64,000 nucleotides of DNA. Source: Agrostemma githago (lineage: Eukaryota; Streptophyta; Magnoliopsida; Caryophyllales; Caryophyllaceae). The notes beneath the pieces were generated by a model. It was given only the letters and a program-made list of their open reading frames with translations. It was not told where the DNA came from and ran no database searches. The stretch is from positions 52,710,078 to 52,774,077 of the forward strand of contig OY288241.1 in the NCBI GenBank assembly GCA_958450325.1. The letters run 5' to 3'. The position numbers were made by a program, and so were the translations under genes. Shown in pieces: positions 33,780 to 43,982 of this stretch (the first letter of the stretch is position 1; each line of letters opens with the position of its first letter).

Positions 33780-34750
33780 AAATAAGATGAAGCCTTGATG
33801 AAGAGGACGATGGATTTGTCACTAATCCCTTGATAATCTTCAAAGAACTTCAATAATAAAAACTAGAATTCCTAACAAAGCTTGAATATAAATCTAGAGA
33901 ACCATTCATTTCACCTTCCTTAACTTTCAACCCAAAGCTTGAATATTATTGCACCATTTTCATTGATTTTACTTGCGTTGTTTTTAGATCGACTTGTAGT
34001 TTCTTTTGTTGATCGTAATTTTCTTCGTTGTCTTGGTTTTATTTTCCCTAGTTGTCTTCATTATGCATGCTTTTGTTATTTTCTCCATAGTTATTGTTTT
34101 TGTAGTTTCCTTCATGGATCTTGAGTAGTTTTCTTGTTAGGGGGTTAAGGGAGGAGGATTTCGGGTGATATGAATTAAGGTATTGTATTTTGGTTGCATG
34201 TTTGTTGATTTATCATCTTTGAGGTTTTTGTGTCATTGTTGACTTAGTCCGGCCAACTAAATTGACCTTGACTCATTTTTACCATTTGGAGAAACCCGGG
34301 GTAAGGGATCCCTCATTTTACGACTTACTATTGGTCGGGAAATCCGGGGTAGAAATTACCTTGACTTGAGACTTACCCTTTTTCGCTATGAAAGCGGGAT
34401 TTAGATGAGTTGGGTGAAGAAACCGAAAGGTTGCATTCTCCCTATTTTGACATTGTGACCGGCCCATAATTCCGAGACTCTAAGACCCCGATTTCCGATT
34501 CCCGACTCCCCCTAACACCTTTTCCTTATTTGATTATCTCCTCTTTATTTATCGCATTATTAGCATAGACTCGAATCTTAAACCCTTCCTATTAGATCCC
34601 ATACACATAGCTTTCACTCGATTAGCACGCTTTCCCTGTGGACCGACCTCTACTTACCACGACTACATTTAATTGTTTTTGTGTTAATTATGAGTCTTAT
34701 ACGTATTGTTTGATCCTCTATCCTTCATTAACGACCGATCAGATTTGGGC
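33780..34750 (+). mobile_element. LTR-element fragment
   Basis: The sequence ends with CGCTTTCCCTGTGGACCGAC and an A/T-rich tail typical of plant gypsy LTR 3' ends. The part from about 34150 recurs in inverted orientation at 55256-55840, including AACCCGGGGTAAGGGATCCC and AAATCCGGGGTAGAAATTACC. No coding frame is supported; 33939-34124 is open by chance. Confidence 0.5.
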
Positions 34751-36375
34751 TAGATCAATTGCCAATGGTTTCGAACATCCGGAAACCGTTGATTCTGAGT
34801 AAGGGGTGAGGGTACGTATTGGGAAGCCAACGTCCGATAGACATCAAGACCCAATCCCGCCCGCACATAGCGGCCTCTATACTAATAAATCGATGGGCTG
34901 ATAACTTTGTTCCTTAATTGTGGCGGAAGTGCGATAACATCCGTTGTTTTAACCCTAAGTCTTTGTTACTTCGGTTGTTTAGGGACAAGTAAGCTTATTG
35001 TCGAAACTAAGTATTATACGTATTAGCAAATTAGTTTTAACGTGATAATACAGATATTAGTCGTTCTCGTGGTATACCTTACCTGCTATTCTGGTTAAGT
35101 TGCGTCGGTTCGGTATTAATAGAGATGCATCAAACCACGTGTGAGGGGTGAGCATCAGGATTAATATGGAACCTGACCACTGCTTTGTTCAGTTTTAGTT
35201 TGTTTACATTTTGAATTCCATATTAGGTGATTTAGCATGCGATTATAGGGTCATAAAAGCGGTAAATCATACGAAAGCGGTAAATGTGAAACGTAAGTAA
35301 ATCACGTAGTGAGGAGTTGCACCCTTGGAGTGTACACTAAACAAGACACGATGCGTAGATGGTTGAGAATGGATCTCGGAACTACTCGGGTTTAGTTTAG
35401 GGTGTTTGTGTGCTTATGGTTGAAGTTGGGGACGTTACGTATGTTTATAACGTGCAATGGACCTAGTGTCCATACTATTCGGACTCAACGTTATCGAAGT
35501 GCATAAATAAAGACTATGGAATGTAAAGTTTTGTTTAGATGACAACCTAGTGACGATACGACTTCGAGCCGGATCCTCCTAGCTTCCTGCGGCAAATCCG
35601 ACAGAGCTTCGCTACTGGGTCTAGGGATGGCTTGTCGAACACGGGTGCCCCTTTTCGTTCACATCGAGTAAGGAATTCGAGGAACTACGAGGAGTAGTGT
35701 TGATTCGCGTATCGGAAACAAACGATCGAGTGGATCGTGCTTAGAGTCGGAGTGTGACGCTAAGCTAAAGAGAAGCTCGTAAAGAGTAAGAGGGGAAGAG
35801 AATTGAATGTGTTTTCCCTTTAAATGAGCGGAATGAGGGGGTATTTATAGTTGTTCGCGTAGTTCAAATCTACTACTCTGGCGCCGGTTGGCTTGCGCAC
35901 CAGGACTGTGGCGCCCGAAGGCTAGCGTGGGAAGACTCGATCGCCTGGTGGGGGGCGATTGGCTTTTCGAAGATCCGATTTCGAAACTTTCCAAAATGGA
36001 GAGGATGCATATCTTGGTTTACTTGGAGGTTAAGGGTTCCCTCTTTGACCTAGCATGTCGAGCGCCGGGTGGGCCTTGGGCGCGCATCTTGAGGTTCGCT
36101 CGGCCTGACGAGTTGACTTGGGTTTGACTTTATGTGTTTCGGGACCGATTCGGAGCCCCGGTGTCAGAATTGACTCTAATTAGTGTCGACGCGACCGTAG
36201 TGACACCACTAAGACCATTTTGATGTTGAATTAATTTTTTCGAGCAATTATTTTATTCGTTTTATAGAAATAAACCATCTAAAGCATCGTAGTCTCGCGT
36301 CGCGTTGCAGTCCGATCGTCATCGGGTGTTTGTCGGGCACTCCTAAGCGACCAGGTCAGAATCTGGGTGTCTACA
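34751..36375 (-). mobile_element. LTR of an element related to the gag-only element, left end missing
   Basis: The block from 34758 (CCAATGGTTTCGAACATCCGG, TTCTGAGTAAGGGGTGAGGG) is shared with 7247 and 54370. The right end (CATCGGGTGTTTGTCGGGC to GGGTGTCTACA) matches the right end of the 6978-9216 LTR. The same orientation implies a minus-strand element. A 240-bp open frame at 35888 is not supported. Confidence 0.6.
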
Positions 36376-36963
36376 GTGTGTAATGATTTGCGAGTATAAC
36401 CGTGTTTTACGTTCTTCGATTTCATTAATTGAAGTTTTGGGTAATGTTAACGGTATGTGCAAAAGCATTTTGTAAAATGTGAAATGTAACCGTTTTAGAG
36501 GCCTTAATCCTATTGATCGAAAATTTGGCGATAGTAATGTTGTGTGTGTGGGGGAATGTTTTGAAAGTAAAATGTGACCGTATGAGGTACCTTGATCCCA
36601 TTGGTTGGGAGTTTGGTAATAATAACGGTACATCGTTACTTTTTGAAAACGACGAGTTTTGTTTTGGCCAAAGTGATGGCGCTAAAGACGATTTTTGAAA
36701 GCGATGAGTGCGAAATCTGTAATCCCCTAGAAAATCTAACGCAATACAGTGACGGAAACACTGTAGATTTAGGATTAAAACACACTGATGTTCTATATTT
36801 TAATAAAAGAACGGTCAGTCAATACAAACACCACTTTTTACAAAAGGGCTAAAATAAATATTCTCCAAACAGGGTTACAAAAATCCATAAATAAACATGA
36901 ATGAAGAAAGAGTGGGATCCATGCTACTCGCTAGCTCACACCCAAAACCCAGTAGCAAATACT
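36376..36963. other. internal fragment of the same decayed LTR element
   Basis: No gene. About 36690-36960 (GGAAACACTGTAGATTTAGG to CGCTAGCTCACACCC) recurs inverted at 55845-56070. Confidence 0.45.
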
Positions 36964-37725
36964 TGTCATGTTATAAACATAATAGCCACATTAGTGGGGA
37001 GTAACTCGGACGTTCTCCCAACCATAATATAACATATGAAAAATAATAGTATTATTATATCAAAATAATTAAAATGGAAAACATTAAAATGATACAATAA
37101 AAATAAGCTGGAGAAAACTTAAAATATTGGAACGATAAAATCAGAACAAGTTTTCAGAAGAAAACTTCAAATATTTGCCAACCTTCAAACCAAAATGTAT
37201 CGATAATAATAAAAATATTGAAAAAGGTTATGGATAAGATTAGTGTCGACGGTTAGACTTTCACTAGGAGAATACTTAAACTAGCTTCGAGAACTTAGTT
37301 CAAACAAATCAAACTTTGGTCTCTAACTGGGCTACTCAACCATAATAGGGCGGCGACTTATAAATGTGTGACCCTAGTTTAAGATAATGCACACCCCTCC
37401 TGGGATTACCTTCACCCAGTTCAACATATGACGGCGACTTACTGCGAGGCCTAAGCTTAAGGTCAAAATGTACACAACTCCCGGGATACCTGTCACCCTT
37501 TTCAACAACTAATGTACTGATTCCTGATACACTAGTCATATAGTTGATGGCAAAAACGTAAACCCCAGAATTTATTACTCTAAACCTCACACTTGTCTTT
37601 ATTCCATAACTCCAAAACAAGCCATTTATCGATATACAAAAGATATAATCAATATAAATAATATGAAGATAAAAGGAACAAACATTTAATATAAAAGGGG
37701 GGATTTCTATAAATAGAAACTTACT
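36964..37725 (+). mobile_element. long LTR, left part, split by the Tat insertion
   Basis: It starts TGTCATGTTATAAACATAAT and matches 57318 onward. It continues at 51011 after the Tat element. The total LTR would be about 3.4 kb, ending GGGGTGTTACA at 53649. No partner internal region is attached, so it is probably a solo LTR. TTACT at 37721-37725 is the left copy of the Tat target duplication. Confidence 0.55.
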
Positions 37726-38409
37726 TGATTGGGGTCGGCAGCCTGAAACTAGCGGCCTGCTAAGCAGGCTCCCAGAGGATCGTCAATTAAGCCCAGAAAC
37801 CGACCCGACAAACAGTCAAAATGAAGAACATATAAGTAGGAAGAACTACTAAGGAAAATAGCCGACCACCGGGCCAGCAGGGTGACGCAGCCTGCTGGAG
37901 CCTAGCTCTCACAGCTCAAAACCCGTCTACCCCCTGGGGAGATCCCCGCAGGCAGAGCAGGGATCCCCAGGGGCCCTCTCGTCATTTTGCCTAAGGTAAT
38001 TGAGAGTGGGTGGATGAGAAGACGCCACTTGTCACCTCCTTATCCACCCATTCTCCTTCTACTCCCCTCTCTTGTGGGAAGGTATAAATACTCTTCCATT
38101 TCCCACAAGAAAGGGGTGAGATTTTCCCTCTCTAGAACTTTTACTCTAAAATCGCCGCCCAGTTCCTCACGAGCTGGGTTTCTTAAGGCATTCACGGACT
38201 AACTTAGGCATCGGAGAGGGTTTCCTCGGACAACCGCCGAGGCCCTGTGCGTTCTCTGTGCAGGGAGCCTGCCCAATCCGCCGGGAAGGTCCGACTGAAG
38301 GAGTAGGAGGAAGAAGAGTGTCAAGATTGATCAGTGAACATTCAGAGCAACACCGAACGATTCAAACCCGAATTCCACGTCGGGTTAATTGATTCCAATA
38401 ACCGGAACA
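37726..38409 (+). repeat. outer 5' LTR of the Tat element (684 bp)
   Basis: TGATTGGGGTCGGCAG to AATAACCGGAACA. Near its start it holds a GCCTGC-TAA-GCAGGC hairpin, then GGGGAGATCCCC-type inverted repeats near 37936-37970, and the TATA box at 38083. Confidence 0.9.
38071..38109 (+). promoter_or_regulatory. LTR TATA box framed by a perfect inverted repeat
   Basis: CTTGTGGGAA (38071-38080) and TTCCCACAAG (38100-38109) are perfect inverted copies on either side of TATAAATA (38083-38090). The arrangement is repeated in the 3' LTR (50667-50705) and largely kept in the diverged LTR at 63277-63956. Confidence 0.7.
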
Positions 38410-38430
38410 ATTTGGCGCCGTCTCCAATAA

Positions 38431-39096
38431 CCTGACACTAGCGGCCTGCTAAGCAGGCTCCCAGAGGATCGTCAATTAAGCCCAGAAACCGACCCGGCAA
38501 ACAGTCAAAATGAAGAACATATAAGTAGGAAGAACTACTAAGGAAAATAGCCGACCGCCGGGCCAGCAGGGTGACGCAGCCTGCTGGAGCCTAGCTCTCA
38601 CAGCTCAAAACCCGTCTACCCCCTGGGGAGATACCCGCAGGCAGAGCAGGGATCCCCAGGGGCCCTCTCGTCATTTTGCCTAAGGTAATTGAGAGTGGGT
38701 GAATGAGAAGACGCCACTTGTCACCTCCTTATCCACCCATTCTCCTTCTACTCCCCTCTCTTGTGGGAAGGTATAAATACTTCCATTTCCCACAAGAAAG
38801 GGGTGGGATTTTCTCTCTCTGGAACTTTTACTCTAAAATCGCCGCCCAGTTCCTCACGAGCTGGGTTTCTTAAGGCATTCACGGACTAACTTAGGCATCG
38901 GAGAGGGTTTCCTCGGACAACCTCCGAGGCCCTGTGCGTTCTCTGTGCAGGGAGCCTGCCCAATCCGCCGGGAAGGTCCGACTGAAGGAGTAGGAGGAAG
39001 GAGAGTGTCAAGATTGATCAATGAACATTCAGAGCAACACCGAACGATTCAAACCCGAATTCCACGTCGGGTTAATTGATTCCAATAACCGGAACA
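38431..39096 (+). repeat. inner, partial 5' LTR copy
   Basis: After the outer LTR come 14 bases of the primer-site region (ATTTGGCGCCGTCT) and CCAATAA, then the LTR sequence starts again from CCTGACACTAGCGG, lacking its first 16 or so bases. It runs to the normal LTR end and is followed by the full primer site. It has a 3-base deletion next to the TATA box. Confidence 0.9.
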
Positions 39097-39099
39097 ATT

Positions 39100-39117
39100 T
39101 GGCGCCGTCTGTGGGGA
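39100..39117 (+). other. primer-binding site of the Tat element
   Basis: TGGCGCCGTCTGTGGGGA begins three bases after the inner LTR end. The first eight bases match the tRNA-Asp type site, but the rest differs from the site at 4934. A truncated copy (38413-38423) follows the outer LTR. Confidence 0.7.
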
Positions 39118-39194
39118 AGATCTGGTTGTATCCACGAATTACCCACAAAAATCAACCATTCCCAATTACAAAAACTAAACCAATCAAAGTAATC

Positions 39195-39836
39195 ATGCCG
39201 GAAATCGTTGACACCAGTATAGGGGTAGGTCCGACGGTCCCACCGGTGACCCCTCTATACGGCATGCTGCAGCCAGAAAGGGCTCCTCCCACCACGACCC
39301 TGGGGATGGGAGGAACCAGTCTCCTGGGCATGCCAAATGCTGCTGTAGCACCAGAATTGGGGGCACACCCAGGGCACACTCTGAACCTGACCCCAGCTCA
39401 GATGGTACAGACAGCTGCCTTCTTCTCTGCAATGCTAAACCAGGAGTTCACTCCTGAGGACCTGGTAGGCAGGGTCGCAACGACCCCCAGGCAGCCACCC
39501 TCAATGAACAGGGATGGAGCTGAGGGCACGAAGCGAACCGCCGCCAGAAACGCCCAGAGGAAAGCAAGAAGGACACCTCAAGTATACGCGCAGGTGCAGA
39601 AGCGTATCACAACAGGCAGCCTAGAGCCACCTGCCCAACAACATGCGTTCTCCATTCACACAACCGAATCCGCGTCTGGAGAGCAGAGAGGTCTATCCCA
39701 GGGATTGCGGGAGCGGATGAGGCACAAGGAACCTGCATCCAAGCGCCTGGGAGAAAAGCAGGGCGGAGTCTTATCCAGGTTAACGCCGGCAGCCAAGGGA
39801 CAGCCAGCCGGGGTTGTCCCAAAGCCTGCAGTCTAG
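39195..39836 (+). CDS. gag: Gag N-terminal region of the Tat element
   Basis: The start MPEIVDTSIGVGPTVPPVTP at 39195 is the first ATG after the primer site. The frame is also open upstream, but that part translates LTR and primer-site sequence. The 213-residue frame is rich in Pro, Ala, Gly and basic residues, with a segment LNLTPAQMVQTAAFFSAMLN about a third of the way along. It has no zinc finger. It stops at 39836 while the capsid domain continues in another frame that overlaps from 39814. I read this as a single-base indel in a once continuous Gag, although an overlapping-frame arrangement cannot be excluded. It would form the N-terminal part of the particle protein. Confidence 0.6.
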   Translation: MPEIVDTSIGVGPTVPPVTPLYGMLQPERAPPTTTLGMGGTSLLGMPNAAVAPELGAHPGHTLNLTPAQMVQTAAFFSAMLNQEFTPEDLVGRVATTPRQPPSMNRDGAEGTKRTAARNAQRKARRTPQVYAQVQKRITTGSLEPPAQQHAFSIHTTESASGEQRGLSQGLRERMRHKEPASKRLGEKQGGVLSRLTPAAKGQPAGVVPKPAV

Positions 39837-40677
39837 GCTTAACCGGGGGCAGCCGCTTGAATCCAGATACCACCAGGATGACAACCTCTGCCAGTCCCGG
39901 AGAAAACGATCCAGGCAAATCTTCCCTGATACGGAGGATGAAGCAGCAAGCAGGCGGCCACCAAGGCACCGCTCCCCCAGTACGAGGAAACCGATCCCTA
40001 GACAAAAGGATACTCACGGTAACCAGTCTGGGGAAAGCAGGTCACGAATGGTGGGCAGGCCCACAAAAACTCCTCTTCATCCCGATGTACAAGAATACCC
40101 CATCCCGAAAATCAAAATGCCCACCATCAAGTTTGACGGAACCACCAACCCAGAGGATCATCTGGCGGCATTTGAGAGTCACATGGGCATGTATGACGTG
40201 GATGACGCAATCTGGTGTAAAATCTTCCCAACCACCCTGGCAGGGCTTGCACAAGGATGGTTCAGGGACCTTCGCCAGGGATCGATCAGCTTGTTTATAG
40301 AGTTAGCCGAGGCCTTCCTTGAGCAATATGCAGGGAACAAAAGGAGACGCCTCACTCGTTTCGATCTCATGACCCTGAAACAGAAGAAGGGCGAAAGCGT
40401 CAGGGAGTACCTGAAGAGGTTTGACTTGTCCTATCAGCAAGTCAGAGAGATCGATGACTCTACCGCTGCTTACGCCCTGACAATCTCCCTGCTCCCAGGG
40501 GAAATGAAGAATCAGATGATCAGGGCCCAGCCTGAAACCTTGGCGAAGGCCAGGAAAATAGCTGAAGGGTTTATTCTGCAGGAAGAGTTTCACAGCCTGC
40601 CGGACACCCCTGCAGGCCAAGCAAGGCCGCAAGGGGGACCGCAGGGTAGACGTGGTAGAAACGAGCCAGGCAAATAG
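39814..40677 (+). CDS. gag: Gag capsid domain of the Tat element
   Basis: This 287-aa frame carries the retrotransposon gag domain: KMPTIKFDGTTNPEDHLAAF, then GLAQGWFRDL, FLEQYAGNKRR, LKQKKGESVREYLKRF and QMIRAQPETL. These blocks are diagnostic of Tat-type Gag. The first 60-odd residues are basic and Arg/Ser-rich. The frame ends at a TAG (40675-40677) after a Gly/Arg-rich tail, and the same frame reopens and leads into the zinc-finger and protease region. That stop may be a gag terminator suppressed during translation, or a mutation. Capsid protein assembles element RNA into virus-like particles. Confidence 0.8.
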   Translation: MSQSLQSRLNRGQPLESRYHQDDNLCQSRRKRSRQIFPDTEDEAASRRPPRHRSPSTRKPIPRQKDTHGNQSGESRSRMVGRPTKTPLHPDVQEYPIPKIKMPTIKFDGTTNPEDHLAAFESHMGMYDVDDAIWCKIFPTTLAGLAQGWFRDLRQGSISLFIELAEAFLEQYAGNKRRRLTRFDLMTLKQKKGESVREYLKRFDLSYQQVREIDDSTAAYALTISLLPGEMKNQMIRAQPETLAKARKIAEGFILQEEFHSLPDTPAGQARPQGGPQGRRGRNEPGK

Positions 40678-40776
40678 AGAGAAGAAGGAGACACCCCCAA
40701 GAAAGAACGCACAACATACCAGCCAAGATTTGACAGCTACACGGCCCTCAATAGGCCGAGAGCAGAAATCTTCGAG

Positions 40777-41967
40777 TTGGAAAAAGAAACAGCAAAATGG
40801 ACTCGTCCAAACAAGCCGCGCAGCCCAAAGGGGGATCCCAAAAAATTCTGCACGTTCCACGATTGCATAGGCCATACCACGGAGGAATGCCGACACTTAA
40901 AAGATGAAATAGAGAAACTTATAAGAAACAGCTGGCTGAGTAACTATGCAGCAAGGAACAAACCCCAAAAGGAGGCGGCGGACAAACCTGAAGGCTCAGC
41001 CCAAAATCGCATGATCATCCATGTAGTGTCAGGAGATGCAGAGGGGCGGACCAGCAGACGAGGCCAGAAAAGGCAGATCCGCGAATTGCGGAACCAAATT
41101 TGCTACGCCGAGAGGGCAGGAAGTCCAAGAGGCACTACCCTAAGCATCACCCCTGAAGATGCAGGGAGAGTCGTGTACCCGCATAGTGACCCTCTGGTCT
41201 TAACTCTTGAAATTAGCAATCACATTGTCAAGAGATGCATGGTGGACACTGGCGCCTATACAAACCTCTTGTACAAAGACGCTTTTGAGAAAATGAATCT
41301 AGAAAAAAGACATCTGAAGCCGACCCCTGGATCTTTGTATGGGTTCAGTGGGGCAGGTGTGCTACCCATGAGAGTTATCGACCTGCCGGTAACATTCGGG
41401 GAGAGGGCCTCAGCCAGAAATATCAGGGCATCATTTGTTGTGGTGGATGCCAAGTCTGCGTACAACGCCCTGATAGGGCGAGCCACCCTAGATGAAATAG
41501 AAGCTGCTGTGTCAATCAGGGCCCTCACCATAGCCTATGTGACAGACTTTGGCATGGAGGGGAAGGTCCATGGGGATCAGGAGTCGGCCAGACACTGTTA
41601 CTCCGTGGCCCTGCAAGCCCATGAGACAGAAAGGAAAGGGAAGCGAAAAGCCGAAAGCTCTCCCAGCAGGGAGGGCGAAATCCCGGCTGCCCAGCAAGAA
41701 TCAGCCCACTTAGAGCCTGAAGGGGAGAGCATGCTGGTGGACTTAGAACCAGGAAGGCAGGTCCTCATAGGGGCCGACCTGGAGGAGTCCTACCAAAGGG
41801 AGTTAATTGCAGTCCTGAGAGAAAATAGGGACGTATTTGCTTACTCTGCAGATGAGATGCCAGGGGTCGACCCGGCTTTTATTGTTCACAAGCTGAACAT
41901 TAATTCGGAGGCTCGCCCTGTGAAGCAGAAGAAAAGAAACATGTCCGTAGAAAAGACGCGGCGATAA
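40777..41967 (+). CDS. zinc-finger-like and aspartic protease region of Pol
   Basis: This frame is the direct continuation of the gag frame (open from 40678). Near its start is a Cys/His cluster, FCTFHDCIGHTTEECRHL, found in this position in Tat elements. The pepsin-like retroviral protease follows, with the active-site block CMVDTGAYTNLL near residue 155. The region after it (ADLEESYQRELIAVLRENRD, then DEMPGVDP) is the linker that precedes reverse transcriptase. The frame breaks at about 41950-41967, where a one-base change moves coding into the reverse transcriptase frame. The protease would cut the Gag-Pol polyprotein. Confidence 0.8.
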   Translation: MEKETAKWTRPNKPRSPKGDPKKFCTFHDCIGHTTEECRHLKDEIEKLIRNSWLSNYAARNKPQKEAADKPEGSAQNRMIIHVVSGDAEGRTSRRGQKRQIRELRNQICYAERAGSPRGTTLSITPEDAGRVVYPHSDPLVLTLEISNHIVKRCMVDTGAYTNLLYKDAFEKMNLEKRHLKPTPGSLYGFSGAGVLPMRVIDLPVTFGERASARNIRASFVVVDAKSAYNALIGRATLDEIEAAVSIRALTIAYVTDFGMEGKVHGDQESARHCYSVALQAHETERKGKRKAESSPSREGEIPAAQQESAHLEPEGESMLVDLEPGRQVLIGADLEESYQRELIAVLRENRDVFAYSADEMPGVDPAFIVHKLNINSEARPVKQKKRNMSVEKTRR

Positions 41968-43982
41968 AAGAAGAAATAGACAAACTCCTAAAGGCAGATT
42001 TCATCGAATTCTGTGACTACCCTGAATGGTTGGCAAACGTTGTGATGGTAAAAAAGTCGTCAGGTGCATGGAGAATGTGCGTAGACTTTACAAATCTTAA
42101 CAAAGCCTGCCCAAAGGACTGCTACCCTCTGCCCAGGATAGATCAACTGGTGGACGCCACTAGTGGGTACACCACGCTAAGTTTTCTGGATGCATTCTCA
42201 GGGTACCATCAAGTGTACCTCTGGCAGCCAGACAGGGTGAGGTGCGCCTTCATAACCAGCCATGGCACTTACATGTATAAGATGATGCCATTTGGGCTGA
42301 AGAATGCAGGCGCCACCTATCAGCGGTTGGTGGACAAAGTCTTTGAAAATCAAAAAGGGAGAAATTTAGAAGCCTATGTCGATGATGCGATTGTCAAGAG
42401 CAAGGGGGACGAGGAGCATCTAACAGACCTTCAGGAAACATTCTCCTCCCTGCGGTCATACAAGATGAAGCTGAATCCAAAAAAATGCACATTCGGGGTC
42501 CGATCCGGAAAATTCCTGGGATTCTTAGTCAGCTCCAGGGGGATAGACGCCAACCCCGAAAAAGTTCAGGCGGTCCTAGATCTCCCGGAGCCTAAAACCA
42601 TCAGGGACATTCAGCGACTTACAGGCAGGATGGCCGCCCTGGCCCGATTTATCGCCAGGTCGGCAGACAAGTCCACCCCTTTCTTCAAAGTATTAAAGGG
42701 CAACAAGCAATTCAAATGGGAGGATGAACAAAAGAAAGCCTTCGAACAATTAAAGGAACACCTGAAGAAACTCCCTACCTTGGCAAGACCAGTGGCCGGA
42801 GAAAAACTGTACCTATACATTGCTGTCACCAACACGACAGTAAGTGCAGTCATCCTAAGGGAGGAAGCAAACTCACAGCAACCCATCTACTTTGTGAGTC
42901 ACGCCCTGGGGACAGCCGAAAGAAATTATCCTTTGATAGAAAAGGCCGCCTATGCAGTCATCATCGCAGCCAGAAAACTCAGACCCTACTTTGACGCACA
43001 TCCCGTTGTGGTCCTCACCGACCAGCCGCTGGAAAAAGTGTTGGAAAAGTTTGAGAAATCAGGAAGGCTGCTAAAATGGGCGATCGAGTTAAGCGGGCTG
43101 GGGATATCATACCAGCCAAGGACTGCCATCAAAGCACAAGCCTTGGCTGATTTCCAAGCTGAATGTTCCCATTCAGGGGAAGAGGAGCCCTCCGCCGAAG
43201 AATGGATCGTGCACACTGACGGATCCTCAACAGCCAATGGTGCAGGGGCAGGCGTTGTACTGACCAGCCCAGAGGGAGTGGATTTTGAGCATGCGCTCAG
43301 ATTCACCTTTCCTGCATCAAACAACGAGGCAGAGTACGAGGCTGTACTCGCAGGGATAAATCTGGCTAAGGCCGCAGGGGCAGAGCGAGTTATACTAGCA
43401 ACTGACTCCCAGCTCATTGCTAATAAAATTAACGGAGAATATGAGGCCAGAGACCAGACCATGGCCACCTACCTTGAAAAAGTAAAACAGGAGTTATCAA
43501 GCCTGAAGTCCTATGAAATCCAGCAAATACCCCGATCACAAAATAATCGGGCCGACGCTCTGTCGAAGCTGGCCAGCTCTAGCCTGCAAGACATAAGGAG
43601 GTCGGTGTGGGTTGATGTTATGCATGAAAAGTCCACCAGCGCCTGTCAAGCAATCAGCACCGCTGAAGAGGGACAGGAAAACTGGATGACCCCCCTCATC
43701 CAGTTCAAAAAGCACGGCATCCTGCCACCAGATCCGGTACAGAAGAGGAGAATACAGGCTAAAGCAGCCTGGTTCATAATCATTGACGAAGAACTCTATA
43801 AGAAATCTTTCACTTACCCCCTGCTCAGATGCCTAGGGGCAGACCAGGCTGCCGAAGTCCTAGAGGACATCCACTCAGGAATCTGTGGACATCACATCGA
43901 AGGAAGGTCATTGGCCCACAAGGCCCTCAGGGCAGGCTACTACTGGCCTACCATGCTAGCAGATGCTAGAAGCCTAACCTAA
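41958..43982 (+). CDS. pol: reverse transcriptase, RNase H and second (archaeal-type) RNase H, start of integrase
   Basis: Reverse transcriptase: residues near the start include the MVKKSSGAWRMCVDFTNLNK block, LDAFSGYHQV, and the catalytic YVDD in LEAYVDDAIVKS. A first RNase H follows (about 42795-43170), in which the usual first Asp position reads TNTTVSAVI, as in Tat elements where the native domain has lost activity. A second, aRNH-type domain (about 43200-43590) has HTDGSSTANG, SNNEAEYEAVLAG, ATDSQLI and NRADALSKLAS, so its Asp-Glu-Asp-Asp set is present. The integrase zinc-binding His residues (HSGICGHHIEG) come last. TAA at 43980-43982 interrupts just before the two Cys of that finger (KCRKCQ). 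The frame is otherwise open, so this is a recent lesion. Confidence 0.85.
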   Translation, partial: AAIKEEIDKLLKADFIEFCDYPEWLANVVMVKKSSGAWRMCVDFTNLNKACPKDCYPLPRIDQLVDATSGYTTLSFLDAFSGYHQVYLWQPDRVRCAFITSHGTYMYKMMPFGLKNAGATYQRLVDKVFENQKGRNLEAYVDDAIVKSKGDEEHLTDLQETFSSLRSYKMKLNPKKCTFGVRSGKFLGFLVSSRGIDANPEKVQAVLDLPEPKTIRDIQRLTGRMAALARFIARSADKSTPFFKVLKGNKQFKWEDEQKKAFEQLKEHLKKLPTLARPVAGEKLYLYIAVTNTTVSAVILREEANSQQPIYFVSHALGTAERNYPLIEKAAYAVIIAARKLRPYFDAHPVVVLTDQPLEKVLEKFEKSGRLLKWAIELSGLGISYQPRTAIKAQALADFQAECSHSGEEEPSAEEWIVHTDGSSTANGAGAGVVLTSPEGVDFEHALRFTFPASNNEAEYEAVLAGINLAKAAGAERVILATDSQLIANKINGEYEARDQTMATYLEKVKQELSSLKSYEIQQIPRSQNNRADALSKLASSSLQDIRRSVWVDVMHEKSTSACQAISTAEEGQENWMTPLIQFKKHGILPPDPVQKRRIQAKAAWFIIIDEELYKKSFTYPLLRCLGADQAAEVLEDIHSGICGHHIEGRSLAHKALRAGYYWPTMLADARSLT

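Noticed and set aside
37726..39096. Idea that the outer 5' LTR derives from a different parental element
   Set aside because: Comparing the three copies by eye, differences are mostly private to single copies (about 7, 5 and 4), which fits one origin with later independent mutation.
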